A stretch of DNA of 64,000 bases from Methylophaga thalassica MP (lineage in GTDB: Bacteria; Pseudomonadota; Gammaproteobacteria; Nitrosococcales; Methylophagaceae): assembly GCF_000214595.1 (NCBI RefSeq), contig NZ_AFIG01000001.1:2088382-2152381 (forward strand), given 5' to 3'. How positions within the stretch are numbered: the stretch's first letter is position 1; the number at the start of each line of letters is the position of its first letter. The position numbers and the translations under genes are program-made. Shown here piece by piece: positions 54,172 to 63,142 of this stretch. The notes beneath the pieces were generated by a model, which worked only from the letters and a program-made list of their open reading frames with translations, was not told the origin of the DNA and made no database searches.

Positions 54172-55342
54172 CTAAGCATCACCGCCAAATAAATCTCGGG
54201 TGTAGATTTTATCTTTCACATCAATAATATCTTCAGTGACGCGGTTAGCTAATATCACATCCGCCTGCGTTTTAAATTGTTGAAGGTCATTAACAACTTT
54301 TGATCTGAAAAAAATCGGCATCCTGAAGTACAGGCTCATAGACGATAACTTCTATACCCTTGGCTTTTATCCGTTTCATCACGCCTTGAATAGCCGAGGC
54401 TCTAAAATTATCAGAACCTGATTTCATGACTAAGCGATAAATACCGACAACTTTGGGGTTTCTGTTGATAATCGAATTGGCAATAAAGTCTTTTCTAGTG
54501 GTATTGGCATCAACAATCGCTTTGATGATGTTATTTGGTACATCTTCATAGTTTGCCAATAACTGTTTGGTATCTTTAGGCAAACAGTAACCGCCATAGC
54601 CAAATGAAGGGTTGTTATAGTGACTACCAATGCGTGGATCTAAACCGACACCTTCAATAATCTGACGAGAATCCAGACCATGTGCTTCTGCATAGCTGTC
54701 CAACTCATTAAAGTATGCAACCCGCATAGCAAGGTAAGTATTGGAGAATAATTTAATAGCTTCGGCTTCTGTGCTGTCAGTCACCAAAACGGAGACATCC
54801 GGTTTGAGTGAGCCTTCAACCAGTAATTTAGCAAAGGTTTCAGCCCGCTCACTTTTTTCACCCACCACGATACGTGACGGATATAAATTATCGTAAAGCG
54901 CCTTACCTTCTCTTAAAAACTCTGGCGAGAAGAAAATATTATCAACACCCAAGCGTTGTTTAATTTCTGCGGTATAGCCTACTGGCACAGTAGACTTAAT
55001 AATCATCACAGCATCAGGATTGATACTTTTTACATCCTGAATAACCGCTTCTACCGACTTTGTATTGAAATAGTTGGTATCCGGATCGTAATCGGTTGGT
55101 GTAGCAATGACTACATAATCAGCATTTTGGTAGGCATCGGCTTTATCCAGCGTGGCCCGAAAATCCAATGTTTTATTTTGTAAAAAATCTTCAATTTCAG
55201 CATCAACTATCGGAGATTTTTTATTATTGAGAAGATTTACCTTCTCCTCAATAATATCTAAGGCCACGACTTGATGCTTTTGAGCTAATAAAACGGCCAA
55301 TGAAAGGCCAACATACCCTGTCCCTGCGATTGCTATTTTCAT
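54172..55342 (-). pseudogene. ugd: UDP-glucose 6-dehydrogenase, frameshifted near the 3' end
   Basis: UDP-glucose dehydrogenase (E. coli Ugd type) that would make UDP-glucuronate. The main frame from ATG 55342 has [48 protein letters not shown] and the catalytic Cys in [11 protein letters not shown], but stops early at 54290. A T7 run on the coding strand (plus 54308-54314) holds one base too many: without it the frame continues [18 protein letters not shown], then VILANR, and ends [10 protein letters not shown] at the TAG of 54172, matching the E. coli C-terminus, for a total of 389 residues (E. coli 388). So the gene is disrupted, slippage-controlled, or the base is a sequencing error. ATG 55342 is preferred over a TTG at 55354. 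Confidence 0.88.
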
Positions 55343-55346
55343 ATTT

Positions 55347-57212
55347 TCACTCAACTGTCACTGATTTGGCTAAATTTCTCGGTTGATCCACATCTGTACC
55401 TTTTATCAAGGCAACGTGGTAACACAATAACTGTAATAAGATGTTGTAAGTAATAGGTGCAGTAATTCGACCGACATTGGTCGTGGCTTTAACTACTTTG
55501 AAACTGGTTTCTGAGCTGATATCACTGCGTTCATCTTCGAACACAATCATCTGTCCACCGCGAGCTTTGACTTCTTGTAAATTGGATTTTAACTTTTCCA
55601 ATAAATCATCAAGTGGCGCAATCGCTATAACCGGCATTGTTTCATCAATTAACGCTAGAGGACCATGCTTCAACTCTCCGGCGGGATAAGCCTCAGCATG
55701 AATATAACTGATTTCTTTTAATTTTAAAGCCCCTTCCAGAGCAATCGGGAACATGGTGCCTCGACCTAAAAATAAAGCATGTTGTTTATCCGCAAATAAC
55801 TGGGAGATTTCACGAATCTCCTCTTCATGCTCCAGTGCCATGCGAATCAAGTTAGGTAGTTTCTGCAAACCACCCGCTATCATTGCTTCCCGCTCTTTGT
55901 TTAAGCGTTTTTGCACTTTGCCAATACTCGTTAATAATAAGGCTAGTACAACGAGTTGTGTGGTGAATGATTTGGTTGATGCCACTCCTATTTCAGGCCC
56001 GGCATGAGTGAGATAAGTCATATCCGCATCGCGGGTCAGACTGCTCTCAGCCACATTACAGATACTTAAGGTAGTAATACCATTTAAATCATGGACTTTC
56101 CTGTGATGATTAATTTGATGCAATGCCGCTAGGGTATCAGCGGTTTCACCTGATTGGCTTATCATCACAAATAATGTGTTATCAAGAATCACTGGATTGC
56201 GATAACGGAACTCACTGGCGACTTCAACCTGGCAAGGCAAACCGATAATGTCTTCCATCCAGTATTTGGTCACCATACCGGCGTGATAACTGGTACCGCA
56301 GGCAATAATATGAATTCGCTCTACTGTCTTGAATATTTGCTCGGCCTTGGGACCAAAACTGGAGACCAAAACCTGATCTTGGGTAATACGACCTTCCAGA
56401 GTATCAATAACCGCTTGCGGCTGTTCAAAGATCTCTTTGTGCATATAGTGACGATGTTCGCCCAGCTCAACCGAAGTAATGTTAAGGCTTGACTGTTTGA
56501 TCGGGCGTTCAACTAATTCACCTGTTTCAGCACTATAAATCTCGACTTTGTCTCGCGTTAATTTGGCAACATCACCATCTTCTAGAAAGATAAAATTCTG
56601 TGTAACAGGAAGCAATGCTGAGACGTCAGACGCAATAAAGTGTTCACCTATACCAATACCGATAACCAATGGGCTTCCCTTTCTGGCAGCCACTAACATA
56701 TCAGGATGAGACTTATCCATTACGCCTAGAGCGTACGCCCCATCAAAGGCTTTCAGAGAACGTAAAACCGCCTGTAAAAGATCATTATCCTGTTGCAGTT
56801 CAGAATGAATTTCATGGGCGACCACTTCTGTATCCGTTTCAGAAGTAAAGCGATAGCCTTGTGTGAGCTGCTTTTGCTTTAAAGATTGGTAGTTTTCAAT
56901 AATGCCATTATGCACAACGGCTACCTGGTTATTACAAATATGAGGATGTGCATTATTTTCAGAAGGAATGCCATGAGTCGCCCAGCGCGTATGAGCAATA
57001 CCAATACGGCCTGTAAAAGGCTCAGTTAGATGATCCACCTTATCCTGTAATTGCTGTATCTTACCCAGAGAACGAACACGATGAAGTTCATTGGTATCAT
57101 CAAGTAATGCCATCCCAGAGGAATCATAACCGCGATATTCCAGTCTTCGTAACCCTTCCATCAAGATAGGATTAACATTCCTTTCAGCAATTCCGCCTAC
57201 AATTCCACACAC
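55347..57212 (-). CDS. glmS: Glutamine-fructose-6-phosphate aminotransferase
   Basis: Makes glucosamine-6-phosphate from fructose-6-phosphate and glutamine, the first step to UDP-GlcNAc. The N-terminal nucleophile Cys2 of the glutaminase is in MCGIVGG, with HTRWATHG and NAHPH; two SIS domains follow ([40 protein letters not shown]) and the end is [13 protein letters not shown]. Length 621 is slightly longer than the usual 609. It lies inside the polysaccharide operon, 32 bases after the WbpM-type gene, where it could raise UDP-GlcNAc supply. Whether it is the only glmS of the cell cannot be judged here. Confidence 0.95.
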   Translation of the reverse strand: MCGIVGGIAERNVNPILMEGLRRLEYRGYDSSGMALLDDTNELHRVRSLGKIQQLQDKVDHLTEPFTGRIGIAHTRWATHGIPSENNAHPHICNNQVAVVHNGIIENYQSLKQKQLTQGYRFTSETDTEVVAHEIHSELQQDNDLLQAVLRSLKAFDGAYALGVMDKSHPDMLVAARKGSPLVIGIGIGEHFIASDVSALLPVTQNFIFLEDGDVAKLTRDKVEIYSAETGELVERPIKQSSLNITSVELGEHRHYMHKEIFEQPQAVIDTLEGRITQDQVLVSSFGPKAEQIFKTVERIHIIACGTSYHAGMVTKYWMEDIIGLPCQVEVASEFRYRNPVILDNTLFVMISQSGETADTLAALHQINHHRKVHDLNGITTLSICNVAESSLTRDADMTYLTHAGPEIGVASTKSFTTQLVVLALLLTSIGKVQKRLNKEREAMIAGGLQKLPNLIRMALEHEEEIREISQLFADKQHALFLGRGTMFPIALEGALKLKEISYIHAEAYPAGELKHGPLALIDETMPVIAIAPLDDLLEKLKSNLQEVKARGGQMIVFEDERSDISSETSFKVVKATTNVGRITAPITYNILLQLLCYHVALIKGTDVDQPRNLAKSVTVE

Positions 57213-57244
57213 TTAATTAAATCCTCTTGAATATTGCAATATTT

Positions 57245-59182
57245 CTACTCTGCCCCAAGCCAGTCGCTTAACTCACATTGGGGTATAAACCCATCGATGG
57301 TGTCTAACAATATAGCCCGGGCTTTCTGACTGTCATCATGTTTGTTAGCCAGTTCCAGTTCTCTAATAATAGAAACTAGTGTTGACCACTCAATGACACT
57401 TTCTTGTGCACGCATAATTTTTTCATGTTCTGTTGCAGAAACATTATCACCGATAAGTAGCTCTTCATAAAGCTTTTCACCAGGTCTAAGACCAGTGTAG
57501 GCAATTTCAATGTCGCCATTTGGATTAGCATTATCACGTATGGTAAACCCACTTAAATGGATCATGCGTCTGGCTAAATCAACAATCTTAACCGGCTCCC
57601 CCATATCAAGCACAAACACATCGCCACCTTTGCCCATGGCGCCGGCCTGAATAACTAAGGCGGCCGCTTCAGGGATCGTCATAAAATAACGAATGATCTC
57701 CGGGTCAGTCACCGTGACAGGTCCGCCTTTGGCAATCTGGTCTCGGAATAAAGGCACAACCGATCCAGATGATCCCAAAACATTACCAAACCTCACCATA
57801 GTAAAACGTGTTTTGTTATAGAGTGTTTTTGATTCAGCAAAAGCCTGAAGCACCAACTCTGCAAAGCGTTTGGTAGCGCCCATGGTATTGGTTGGTCGTA
57901 CAGCTTTATCGGTTGAGATAAGTACAAAGGTTTCAACTTCAGCATCAATGGCGGCCTGAGCACAATGCAGTGTACCAAACACATTGTTACGAATACCTTC
58001 ATTGGTATTTCTTTCTACAATAGGAACGTGTTTATACGCCGCTGCATGATAAATCGTATTGACGGCAAACCGTCGGCAGACCATCTCAACACGTTGCTGA
58101 TTAAGCACCGATCCGAGCATTGAGTAAACAGGAATATCTAAAGCCAGTGCGGCCAATTCGCGTTCGATTTGATAAAGATTAATTTCACTGGCTTCATACA
58201 GAACCAGACAGGATGGTGATAGATGAATAATTTGCCGACAGAGCTCAGACCCAATAGAACCACCAGCCCCTGTCACCATAACCGCTTTCTCAGCAATATT
58301 CTTGCTTAATAATTCATTAATCGGCGCGACAGGTTCACGCCCCAATAAATCAGCAATATCGACTTCCTGAATATCTGAAACTTCCAAACGCCCTTCAGCA
58401 ATATCCATTAAATCCGGTAGTGTTCTGACGTGAACCGGATAATGCTCCAGCAGCTTTAATATTTCACTTCTGCGACGACGACCTGCAGAAGGCATGGCCA
58501 GCAAAATATCTCTGACCTTGAAACGCTCAATCAATTTGGCAAGTTGCTCAACACCATAGACCGTCATGCCATTGATTTGTTGTCGCCATAACGTTGAGTT
58601 ATCGTCGATAAACGCCACCGGGCGCATTTGATTGCTCAACTTCATCATCGCCGCGACTTGAGCGCCCGCCCGCCCCGCCCCATAAATCAAGACAGGAGGA
58701 ATATACCGAACAGCATTAAGCTCTTTCCAAAGATGATGATCACTTTTAACAATCAACCACCTTGCCATCATGCGGCTACCACCAACAAACAGCATCAGGA
58801 TAATGGCCTGAATGGCATAAACTGTTCTCGGAACCAGACCAGCCAGATCATTCGCCGTTAACACGATGACAGAAAAGATCAAAGTAAACAGTAGCACCGC
58901 CCTGGCAATTGTCCAGATAGCATCCATACCGATGTAGCGAATAATCGCCCTGTATAGACCTGATTTTATAAAAATAGGAATCGCTACAACGGGGGCAAGA
59001 AAAAATATCCACAGCTGCTGACTGGGCGGAATATAAAACTCACCTAAGCGTAAAGAGAAAGCCAACCACAATGATATGGGAATGGCTAAAAAATCTAGTA
59101 TGACACTGATCGTTCTTTTTACAGGCCGCGGTCTGTTCAAAAACCACAGACCCAGTTTTTTTACAATTGAGGGGTAATTCAA
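57245..59182 (-). CDS. wbpM: Membrane-bound UDP-GlcNAc 4,6-dehydratase (WbpM/PglF-like)
   Basis: Polysaccharide biosynthesis nucleotide-sugar dehydratase of 645 residues. About four transmembrane helices (25-145) precede a CoA-binding-like Rossmann domain (VLIYGAGRAGAQVA at 165-177) and the catalytic SDR domain with VTGAGGSIGSE at 303-313, YHAAAYKHVPIVE and STDKAVRPTNTMGATKRFAE, the Ser/Thr-Met-Lys triad of large dehydratases. The product, UDP-4-keto-6-deoxy-GlcNAc, is the expected substrate of the WbpV-like reductase at 34597. It lies between rmlD and glmS. Confidence 0.92.
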   Translation of the reverse strand: MNYPSIVKKLGLWFLNRPRPVKRTISVILDFLAIPISLWLAFSLRLGEFYIPPSQQLWIFFLAPVVAIPIFIKSGLYRAIIRYIGMDAIWTIARAVLLFTLIFSVIVLTANDLAGLVPRTVYAIQAIILMLFVGGSRMMARWLIVKSDHHLWKELNAVRYIPPVLIYGAGRAGAQVAAMMKLSNQMRPVAFIDDNSTLWRQQINGMTVYGVEQLAKLIERFKVRDILLAMPSAGRRRRSEILKLLEHYPVHVRTLPDLMDIAEGRLEVSDIQEVDIADLLGREPVAPINELLSKNIAEKAVMVTGAGGSIGSELCRQIIHLSPSCLVLYEASEINLYQIERELAALALDIPVYSMLGSVLNQQRVEMVCRRFAVNTIYHAAAYKHVPIVERNTNEGIRNNVFGTLHCAQAAIDAEVETFVLISTDKAVRPTNTMGATKRFAELVLQAFAESKTLYNKTRFTMVRFGNVLGSSGSVVPLFRDQIAKGGPVTVTDPEIIRYFMTIPEAAALVIQAGAMGKGGDVFVLDMGEPVKIVDLARRMIHLSGFTIRDNANPNGDIEIAYTGLRPGEKLYEELLIGDNVSATEHEKIMRAQESVIEWSTLVSIIRELELANKHDDSQKARAILLDTIDGFIPQCELSDWLGAE

Positions 59183-59236
59183 CGTAATACACTCAAATAT
59201 GTTTTTACTAATACGCTTCGAAACAACAGAACATTA

Positions 59237-60115
59237 TCAATTCTGTCCGCTCATCACCCACTCCAGACTTGTTTTCCAATCTGGTAATGCAAGGCCAAAA
59301 TGCTGTTTTAACTTTCTGTTATCTAATAAAGAATTAGCAGGACGATTGGCCGGAGTTGGATAATCACGAGTCGTAATCGGATGAAGCTTAGGAACTGAAT
59401 GCCCCTGTTCCGCCATTAAATGAAATATCTGCTCAGCAAAATCGAACCAACTGGCACTTCCAGCACCGGATAAATGATATATACCACTATGCTTTTGCCA
59501 AAAATCTGCTTGCTGATAACTTTGTGAAACCACTTGTGCCGTCACATCAGCAATATGTCGAGACCATGTTGGTGCACCTATCTGGTCATGAACGATGGAT
59601 AACTGTACTTTATCAATGGCTAATCTTTTCATCGTATTAAGAAAGTTAGCGCCTCTCGCACCATAGACCCAGCTGGTTCTGAATATCAGGTATTTATCTG
59701 TCGCACTGCTGATAGCTAGCTCACCCGCTAACTTTGTTCTGCCGTAGACATTGAGTGGCTGAGTTTCAGCCTCTTCGGTCCAAGCTTTATCACCACTGCC
59801 GTTAAACACATAATCGGTAGAGTAATGGATAAGAGGTATATCACGCTTTTTCGCTACTTCGGCAAGTATTTGTGGCGCAAGCGCATTGACCTTATAGGCA
59901 AGCTCTTGTTCATTCTCAGCTCGATCAACTGCCGTATAAGCTGCGGCATTGACGATTAGGTCAGGTGCCAATACATCTACTTTTCCAGCCAATTCTTCTG
60001 TCTTACTTAAATCGAGTGTTTGACTATCTGTGGTAATAACATCGCCAAGACACGACAGACTTCTTGTTAACTCGTGCCCGACCTGACCACGTTTTCCGGT
60101 TATTAAAATGCGCAT
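59237..60115 (-). CDS. rmlD: dTDP-4-dehydrorhamnose reductase
   Basis: Last enzyme of dTDP-L-rhamnose synthesis. The N-terminal GKRGQVGHEL is the family version of the Rossmann motif, and AYTAVDRAENE, the STDYVFNGSGD block and YGRTKLAGE with the Tyr-x3-Lys pair are diagnostic. Length 292 is typical. It overlaps rmlC by one base (TAATG). Gene order rmlB-rmlA-rmlC-rmlD is an alternative to the enteric rmlBDAC. Confidence 0.95.
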   Translation of the reverse strand: MRILITGKRGQVGHELTRSLSCLGDVITTDSQTLDLSKTEELAGKVDVLAPDLIVNAAAYTAVDRAENEQELAYKVNALAPQILAEVAKKRDIPLIHYSTDYVFNGSGDKAWTEEAETQPLNVYGRTKLAGELAISSATDKYLIFRTSWVYGARGANFLNTMKRLAIDKVQLSIVHDQIGAPTWSRHIADVTAQVVSQSYQQADFWQKHSGIYHLSGAGSASWFDFAEQIFHLMAEQGHSVPKLHPITTRDYPTPANRPANSLLDNRKLKQHFGLALPDWKTSLEWVMSGQN

Positions 60116-60663
60116 TAATCGTAGAATTCCGCTTCGTTAAAATGTGCTCCCTGCTGATCTTTTGCAGACAGGGAAGGTAATTGTCCTAATAAAGGCCAAT
60201 CGATATCCAAAGCAGGATCATTCCATAACAAACAGCGTTCGTGTTCCGGCGCATAATAATCTGTCGTTTTATACAAGAAATCAGCAGATTCACTTAACAC
60301 AAAAAAGCCATGAGCAAAGCCTGGCGGCACCCACAGCATATCGTGGTTTTCCGCTTTTAGATGAACGCCTACCCACTGACCAAATGTCGATGATGACTGC
60401 CGTAGATCGACAGCAACGTCATAGACCTCGCCGGCGATCACACGGACTAATTTACCTTGTGCATGTTTAATCTGGTAATGCAGTCCACGTAATACATTTT
60501 GTGTAGAGCGTGAGTGATTATCCTGAACAAATTCGGTGTCTACGCCAGTGAGTGCTTCAAATTGTTTTTTATTGAAGCTTTCCATGAAAAACCCGCGCTC
60601 ATCGCCAAATACTCTGGGTTTAAGGATTTTTACATCAGGCAGTGTCGTTTCTATGACTTGCAT
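60115..60663 (-). CDS. rmlC: dTDP-4-dehydrorhamnose 3,5-epimerase
   Basis: Cupin epimerase in dTDP-L-rhamnose synthesis. It has FGDERGFFMESFN, QDNHSRSTQNVLRGLHYQ with the catalytic base His62, GEVYDVAVDLR with Asp83, and Tyr131 in FLYKTTDYYAPE. Length 182 matches the family. It adjoins rmlA with no gap. Confidence 0.96.
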   Translation of the reverse strand: MQVIETTLPDVKILKPRVFGDERGFFMESFNKKQFEALTGVDTEFVQDNHSRSTQNVLRGLHYQIKHAQGKLVRVIAGEVYDVAVDLRQSSSTFGQWVGVHLKAENHDMLWVPPGFAHGFFVLSESADFLYKTTDYYAPEHERCLLWNDPALDIDWPLLGQLPSLSAKDQQGAHFNEAEFYD

Positions 60664-61548
60664 TTAATAAATCTTTTCGTGAATTAAGTTCATTAGATAA
60701 TCGCCATAACCACTTTTTATCAGTGGTTTTGCTAATGCCAATAACTGATCAGCATCAATATAGCCTTGACGATATGCAATTTCTTCCGGACACATCACTT
60801 TCAGACCTTGGCGTTTTTCTATGGTTTGAATAAATTGGGAGGCTTCAAGTAGCGAATCATGTGTACCAGTATCCAGCCAGGCCATTCCCCTGCCCATCAC
60901 CTCTACATGCAATTTGCCCATATCAAGATAGCGCTGATTGACATCCGTTATTTCGTATTCTCCACGCGCTGACGGTTTGAGATTTTCAGCGATATCAACA
61001 ACCTGATTATCATAAAAATAAAGTCCGGTAATCGCATAGCGGGATTTAGGTTTAGCAGGTTTTTCTTCGATACTTAACGCTTTACCAGCATCATCAAACT
61101 CAACAACACCATAACGCTCAGGATCAAACACTGGGTAGGCAAACACGGTTGCCCCATTACTTCTGTCGTCGGCTTCAGACATCAAGTCAGCTAGGTCATG
61201 TCCATAATAGACATTATCGCCCAAAACCAAGGCTGTGCTGCTATCGCCTATAAAGCCTTTTGTTAAAGTAAACGCCTGAGCAATCCCCTCCGGTTTTTCC
61301 TGTACGACGTAGCTTAACTCAAGCCCCCACTGCCTACCGTCACCTAACAGTTGTTGCAGCCGCGGTGTATCTTGGGGGGTTGAAATAATGCAAATTTCTC
61401 TCATCCCTGCCAGCATTAATGTCGACAGAGGATAATAAATCATGGGTTTGTCATAAACAGGGAGTAACTGTTTACTTATGGACTGTGTGACTGGATGTAA
61501 ACGCGTACCACTGCCACCGGCGAGAATAATGCCTTTACGCTGACTCAT
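60664..61548 (-). CDS. rmlA: Glucose-1-phosphate thymidylyltransferase
   Basis: First enzyme of the dTDP-sugar pathway, condensing glucose-1-phosphate and dTTP. It has [16 protein letters not shown] at 6-21, [33 protein letters not shown] with the metal Asp, and [20 protein letters not shown]. Length 294 is typical. Its product feeds both dTDP-L-rhamnose and, through FdtA/FdtB-type enzymes at 44131-45572, a 3-amino-3,6-dideoxyhexose. It overlaps rmlB by four bases. Confidence 0.96.
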   Translation of the reverse strand: MSQRKGIILAGGSGTRLHPVTQSISKQLLPVYDKPMIYYPLSTLMLAGMREICIISTPQDTPRLQQLLGDGRQWGLELSYVVQEKPEGIAQAFTLTKGFIGDSSTALVLGDNVYYGHDLADLMSEADDRSNGATVFAYPVFDPERYGVVEFDDAGKALSIEEKPAKPKSRYAITGLYFYDNQVVDIAENLKPSARGEYEITDVNQRYLDMGKLHVEVMGRGMAWLDTGTHDSLLEASQFIQTIEKRQGLKVMCPEEIAYRQGYIDADQLLALAKPLIKSGYGDYLMNLIHEKIY

Positions 61549-62618
61549 GATGCCTGTTCTCCCAGACCAAGACGTTCTTGCTGATAACTACCGTCCATAA
61601 CACGTTCATTCCATTCACGGTTATTGATATACCATTCAACCGTTTTCCGTAAACCACTCGCAAATGTTTCTTTTGGTTTCCAGCCTAGTTCACGCTCAAT
61701 TTTGCTGGCATCAATAGCATAGCGTTGATCATGGCCCGGGCGGTCAGTAACGAAGGTAATCAAATTACGATGAGGTTTATGTTCAGAGTCTGGTAATAAC
61801 TCATCCAGAATGTCACAAACGCGATGTACCACATCCAGATTGGTGTGTTCGTTAAAACCACCAATATTGTAGCTTTCACCTAATTTACCATTTTCCAGTA
61901 CGATTTGTAGGGCTTCAGCGTGATCATCAACAAATAGCCAGTCGCGAATGTTATCGCCTTTACCATAGACCGGTAAGGGTTTCCCCACTAATGCATTGTT
62001 AATGATGAGTGGAATTAATTTTTCAGGAAACTGATAAGGTCCATAATTATTGGAACAATTGGTCATTACTACTGGCAAACCGTAGGTGTGATGCCATGCA
62101 CGAACCAAATGATCACTGCCAGCTTTAGTAGCTGAATATGGAGAATTAGGTTGGTAAGGCGTAGTCTCTTCGAACAATCCCGTTTCACCTAATGTGCCAT
62201 ACACCTCATCGGTGGAAATATGATGGAAACGAAATTGTGTCGCCGATTCTTTATCAAGCGTTTTCCAATATTGTCTTGCGGCTTCTAATAAAACGTAGGT
62301 ACCCACTAAATTAGTTTGCACAAAATCAGCCGGACCATCAATCGAGCGATCGACATGGGATTCAGCGGCTAAGTGCATTATGGCTGTGGGTTGATGCTGT
62401 GTGAATAATACCGCCATTTTTTCGGCATCGCATATATCAGCCTGTTCAAAGTGATAACGAGCGTTGTCTGCAACAGAAAGAAGTGATTCCAGATTACCTG
62501 CGTAGGTCAATTTATCAATATTAACGATGTGGTAATCACTGACTTCGATAAGACGGCGAATTAAAGCTGAACCAATGAATCCAGCTCCCCCAGTAACAAA
62601 AAGTGTTTTCCTTGACAC
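61545..62618 (-). CDS. rmlB: dTDP-glucose 4,6-dehydratase
   Basis: Makes dTDP-4-keto-6-deoxyglucose, the branch point for rhamnose and amino-deoxy sugars. It shows [16 protein letters not shown] at 8-23, [22 protein letters not shown] with the catalytic residues, and [15 protein letters not shown] with Tyr-x3-Lys. Length 357 is typical. It is the first gene of the locus on the tRNA side, with a plausible promoter upstream. Confidence 0.96.
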   Translation of the reverse strand: MSRKTLFVTGGAGFIGSALIRRLIEVSDYHIVNIDKLTYAGNLESLLSVADNARYHFEQADICDAEKMAVLFTQHQPTAIMHLAAESHVDRSIDGPADFVQTNLVGTYVLLEAARQYWKTLDKESATQFRFHHISTDEVYGTLGETGLFEETTPYQPNSPYSATKAGSDHLVRAWHHTYGLPVVMTNCSNNYGPYQFPEKLIPLIINNALVGKPLPVYGKGDNIRDWLFVDDHAEALQIVLENGKLGESYNIGGFNEHTNLDVVHRVCDILDELLPDSEHKPHRNLITFVTDRPGHDQRYAIDASKIERELGWKPKETFASGLRKTVEWYINNREWNERVMDGSYQQERLGLGEQAS

Positions 62619-62661
62619 AGATAGCTCTTCTATTTGAGTGAATTGAATATTTGCCAGCTAA

Positions 62662-62690
62662 AAGTAGCATTAGTCGGACTTGGAAGCAAT
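62662..62690 (-). promoter_or_regulatory. Possible sigma-70 promoter of the rml operon
   Basis: On the minus strand TTGCTT (plus 62685-62690) and TACTTT (plus 62662-62667) are separated by 17 bases, about 45 bases upstream of the rmlB start. The -35 keeps TTG and the -10 keeps TA...T, so the match is moderate. Confidence 0.35.
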
Positions 62691-62736
62691 GTGGAAGCCG
62701 TCTTTTTACAGAACTCGACGCATTATTCTAGACAAT

Positions 62737-62771
62737 AAAAAAACGCATCAAAAATAATCATGTTTGATTGC
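62737..62771 (-). terminator. Rho-independent terminator of the tRNA pair
   Basis: On the minus strand GCAATCAAA pairs with TTTTGATGC (one bulged A), followed by a T7 run (plus A7 at 62737-62743). It lies 40 bases after the tRNA-Arg gene and separates the tRNA transcript from the rml operon. Confidence 0.7.
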
Positions 62772-62810
62772 TTTTTTAAAATGTCAGTAATTTAGGGAAG
62801 AATAAGAATA

Positions 62811-62887
62811 TGGTACGCCCGGCAGGACTCGAACCTGCTACCCTCGGCTTAGAAGGCCGATGCTCTATCCAGATGAGCTACGGGCGC
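62811..62887 (-). tRNA. tRNA-Arg (anticodon UCU)
   Basis: A 77-base gene with encoded CCA. The acceptor stem pairs GCGCCCG with CGGGCGT (first pair G-U), the D arm is GCTC...GAGC, the anticodon arm TCGGC-CTTCTAA-GCCGA presents TCT, and the T arm GCAGG-TTCGAGT-CCTGC is standard. It reads AGA codons. It is transcribed with tRNA-Pro from the promoter at 63037-63065. Confidence 0.96.
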
Positions 62888-62924
62888 ATATGATTTTTAC
62901 TAAGCGAGGACATGGGTTAAGAAG

Positions 62925-63001
<77 letters not shown>

Positions 63002-63036
63002 ACTTAATTCGAGAAGTCATCCCCGAAGAAGGCGAA

Positions 63037-63065
63037 ATAATACGTGGTTAGAATTTAAGAGTCAA
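63037..63065 (-). promoter_or_regulatory. Strong sigma-70 promoter of the tRNA pair
   Basis: On the minus strand TTGACT (plus 63060-63065) and TATTAT (plus 63037-63042) are exactly 17 bases apart and are followed by TTCGCC. The predicted start is about 30 bases before tRNA-Pro. Both boxes are one mismatch from consensus. Confidence 0.82.
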
Positions 63066-63142
63066 TCACTGTTTTGATATTTTTTGCTGTTCGGCTCACA
63101 TCATGCGATCATAGCGGCTTTTGCATAAGCGGGAATGATTGA

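Noticed and set aside
34049-62618. Insertion sequences or transposase remnants as expected in antigen loci
   Set aside because: No frame in the region looks like a transposase and no flanking inverted repeats were seen.
62619-62810. ops/JUMPstart element for RfaH upstream of the polysaccharide genes
   Set aside because: I looked upstream of rmlB and in the gap upstream of gmd for GGCGGTAGC-like sequence and saw none.
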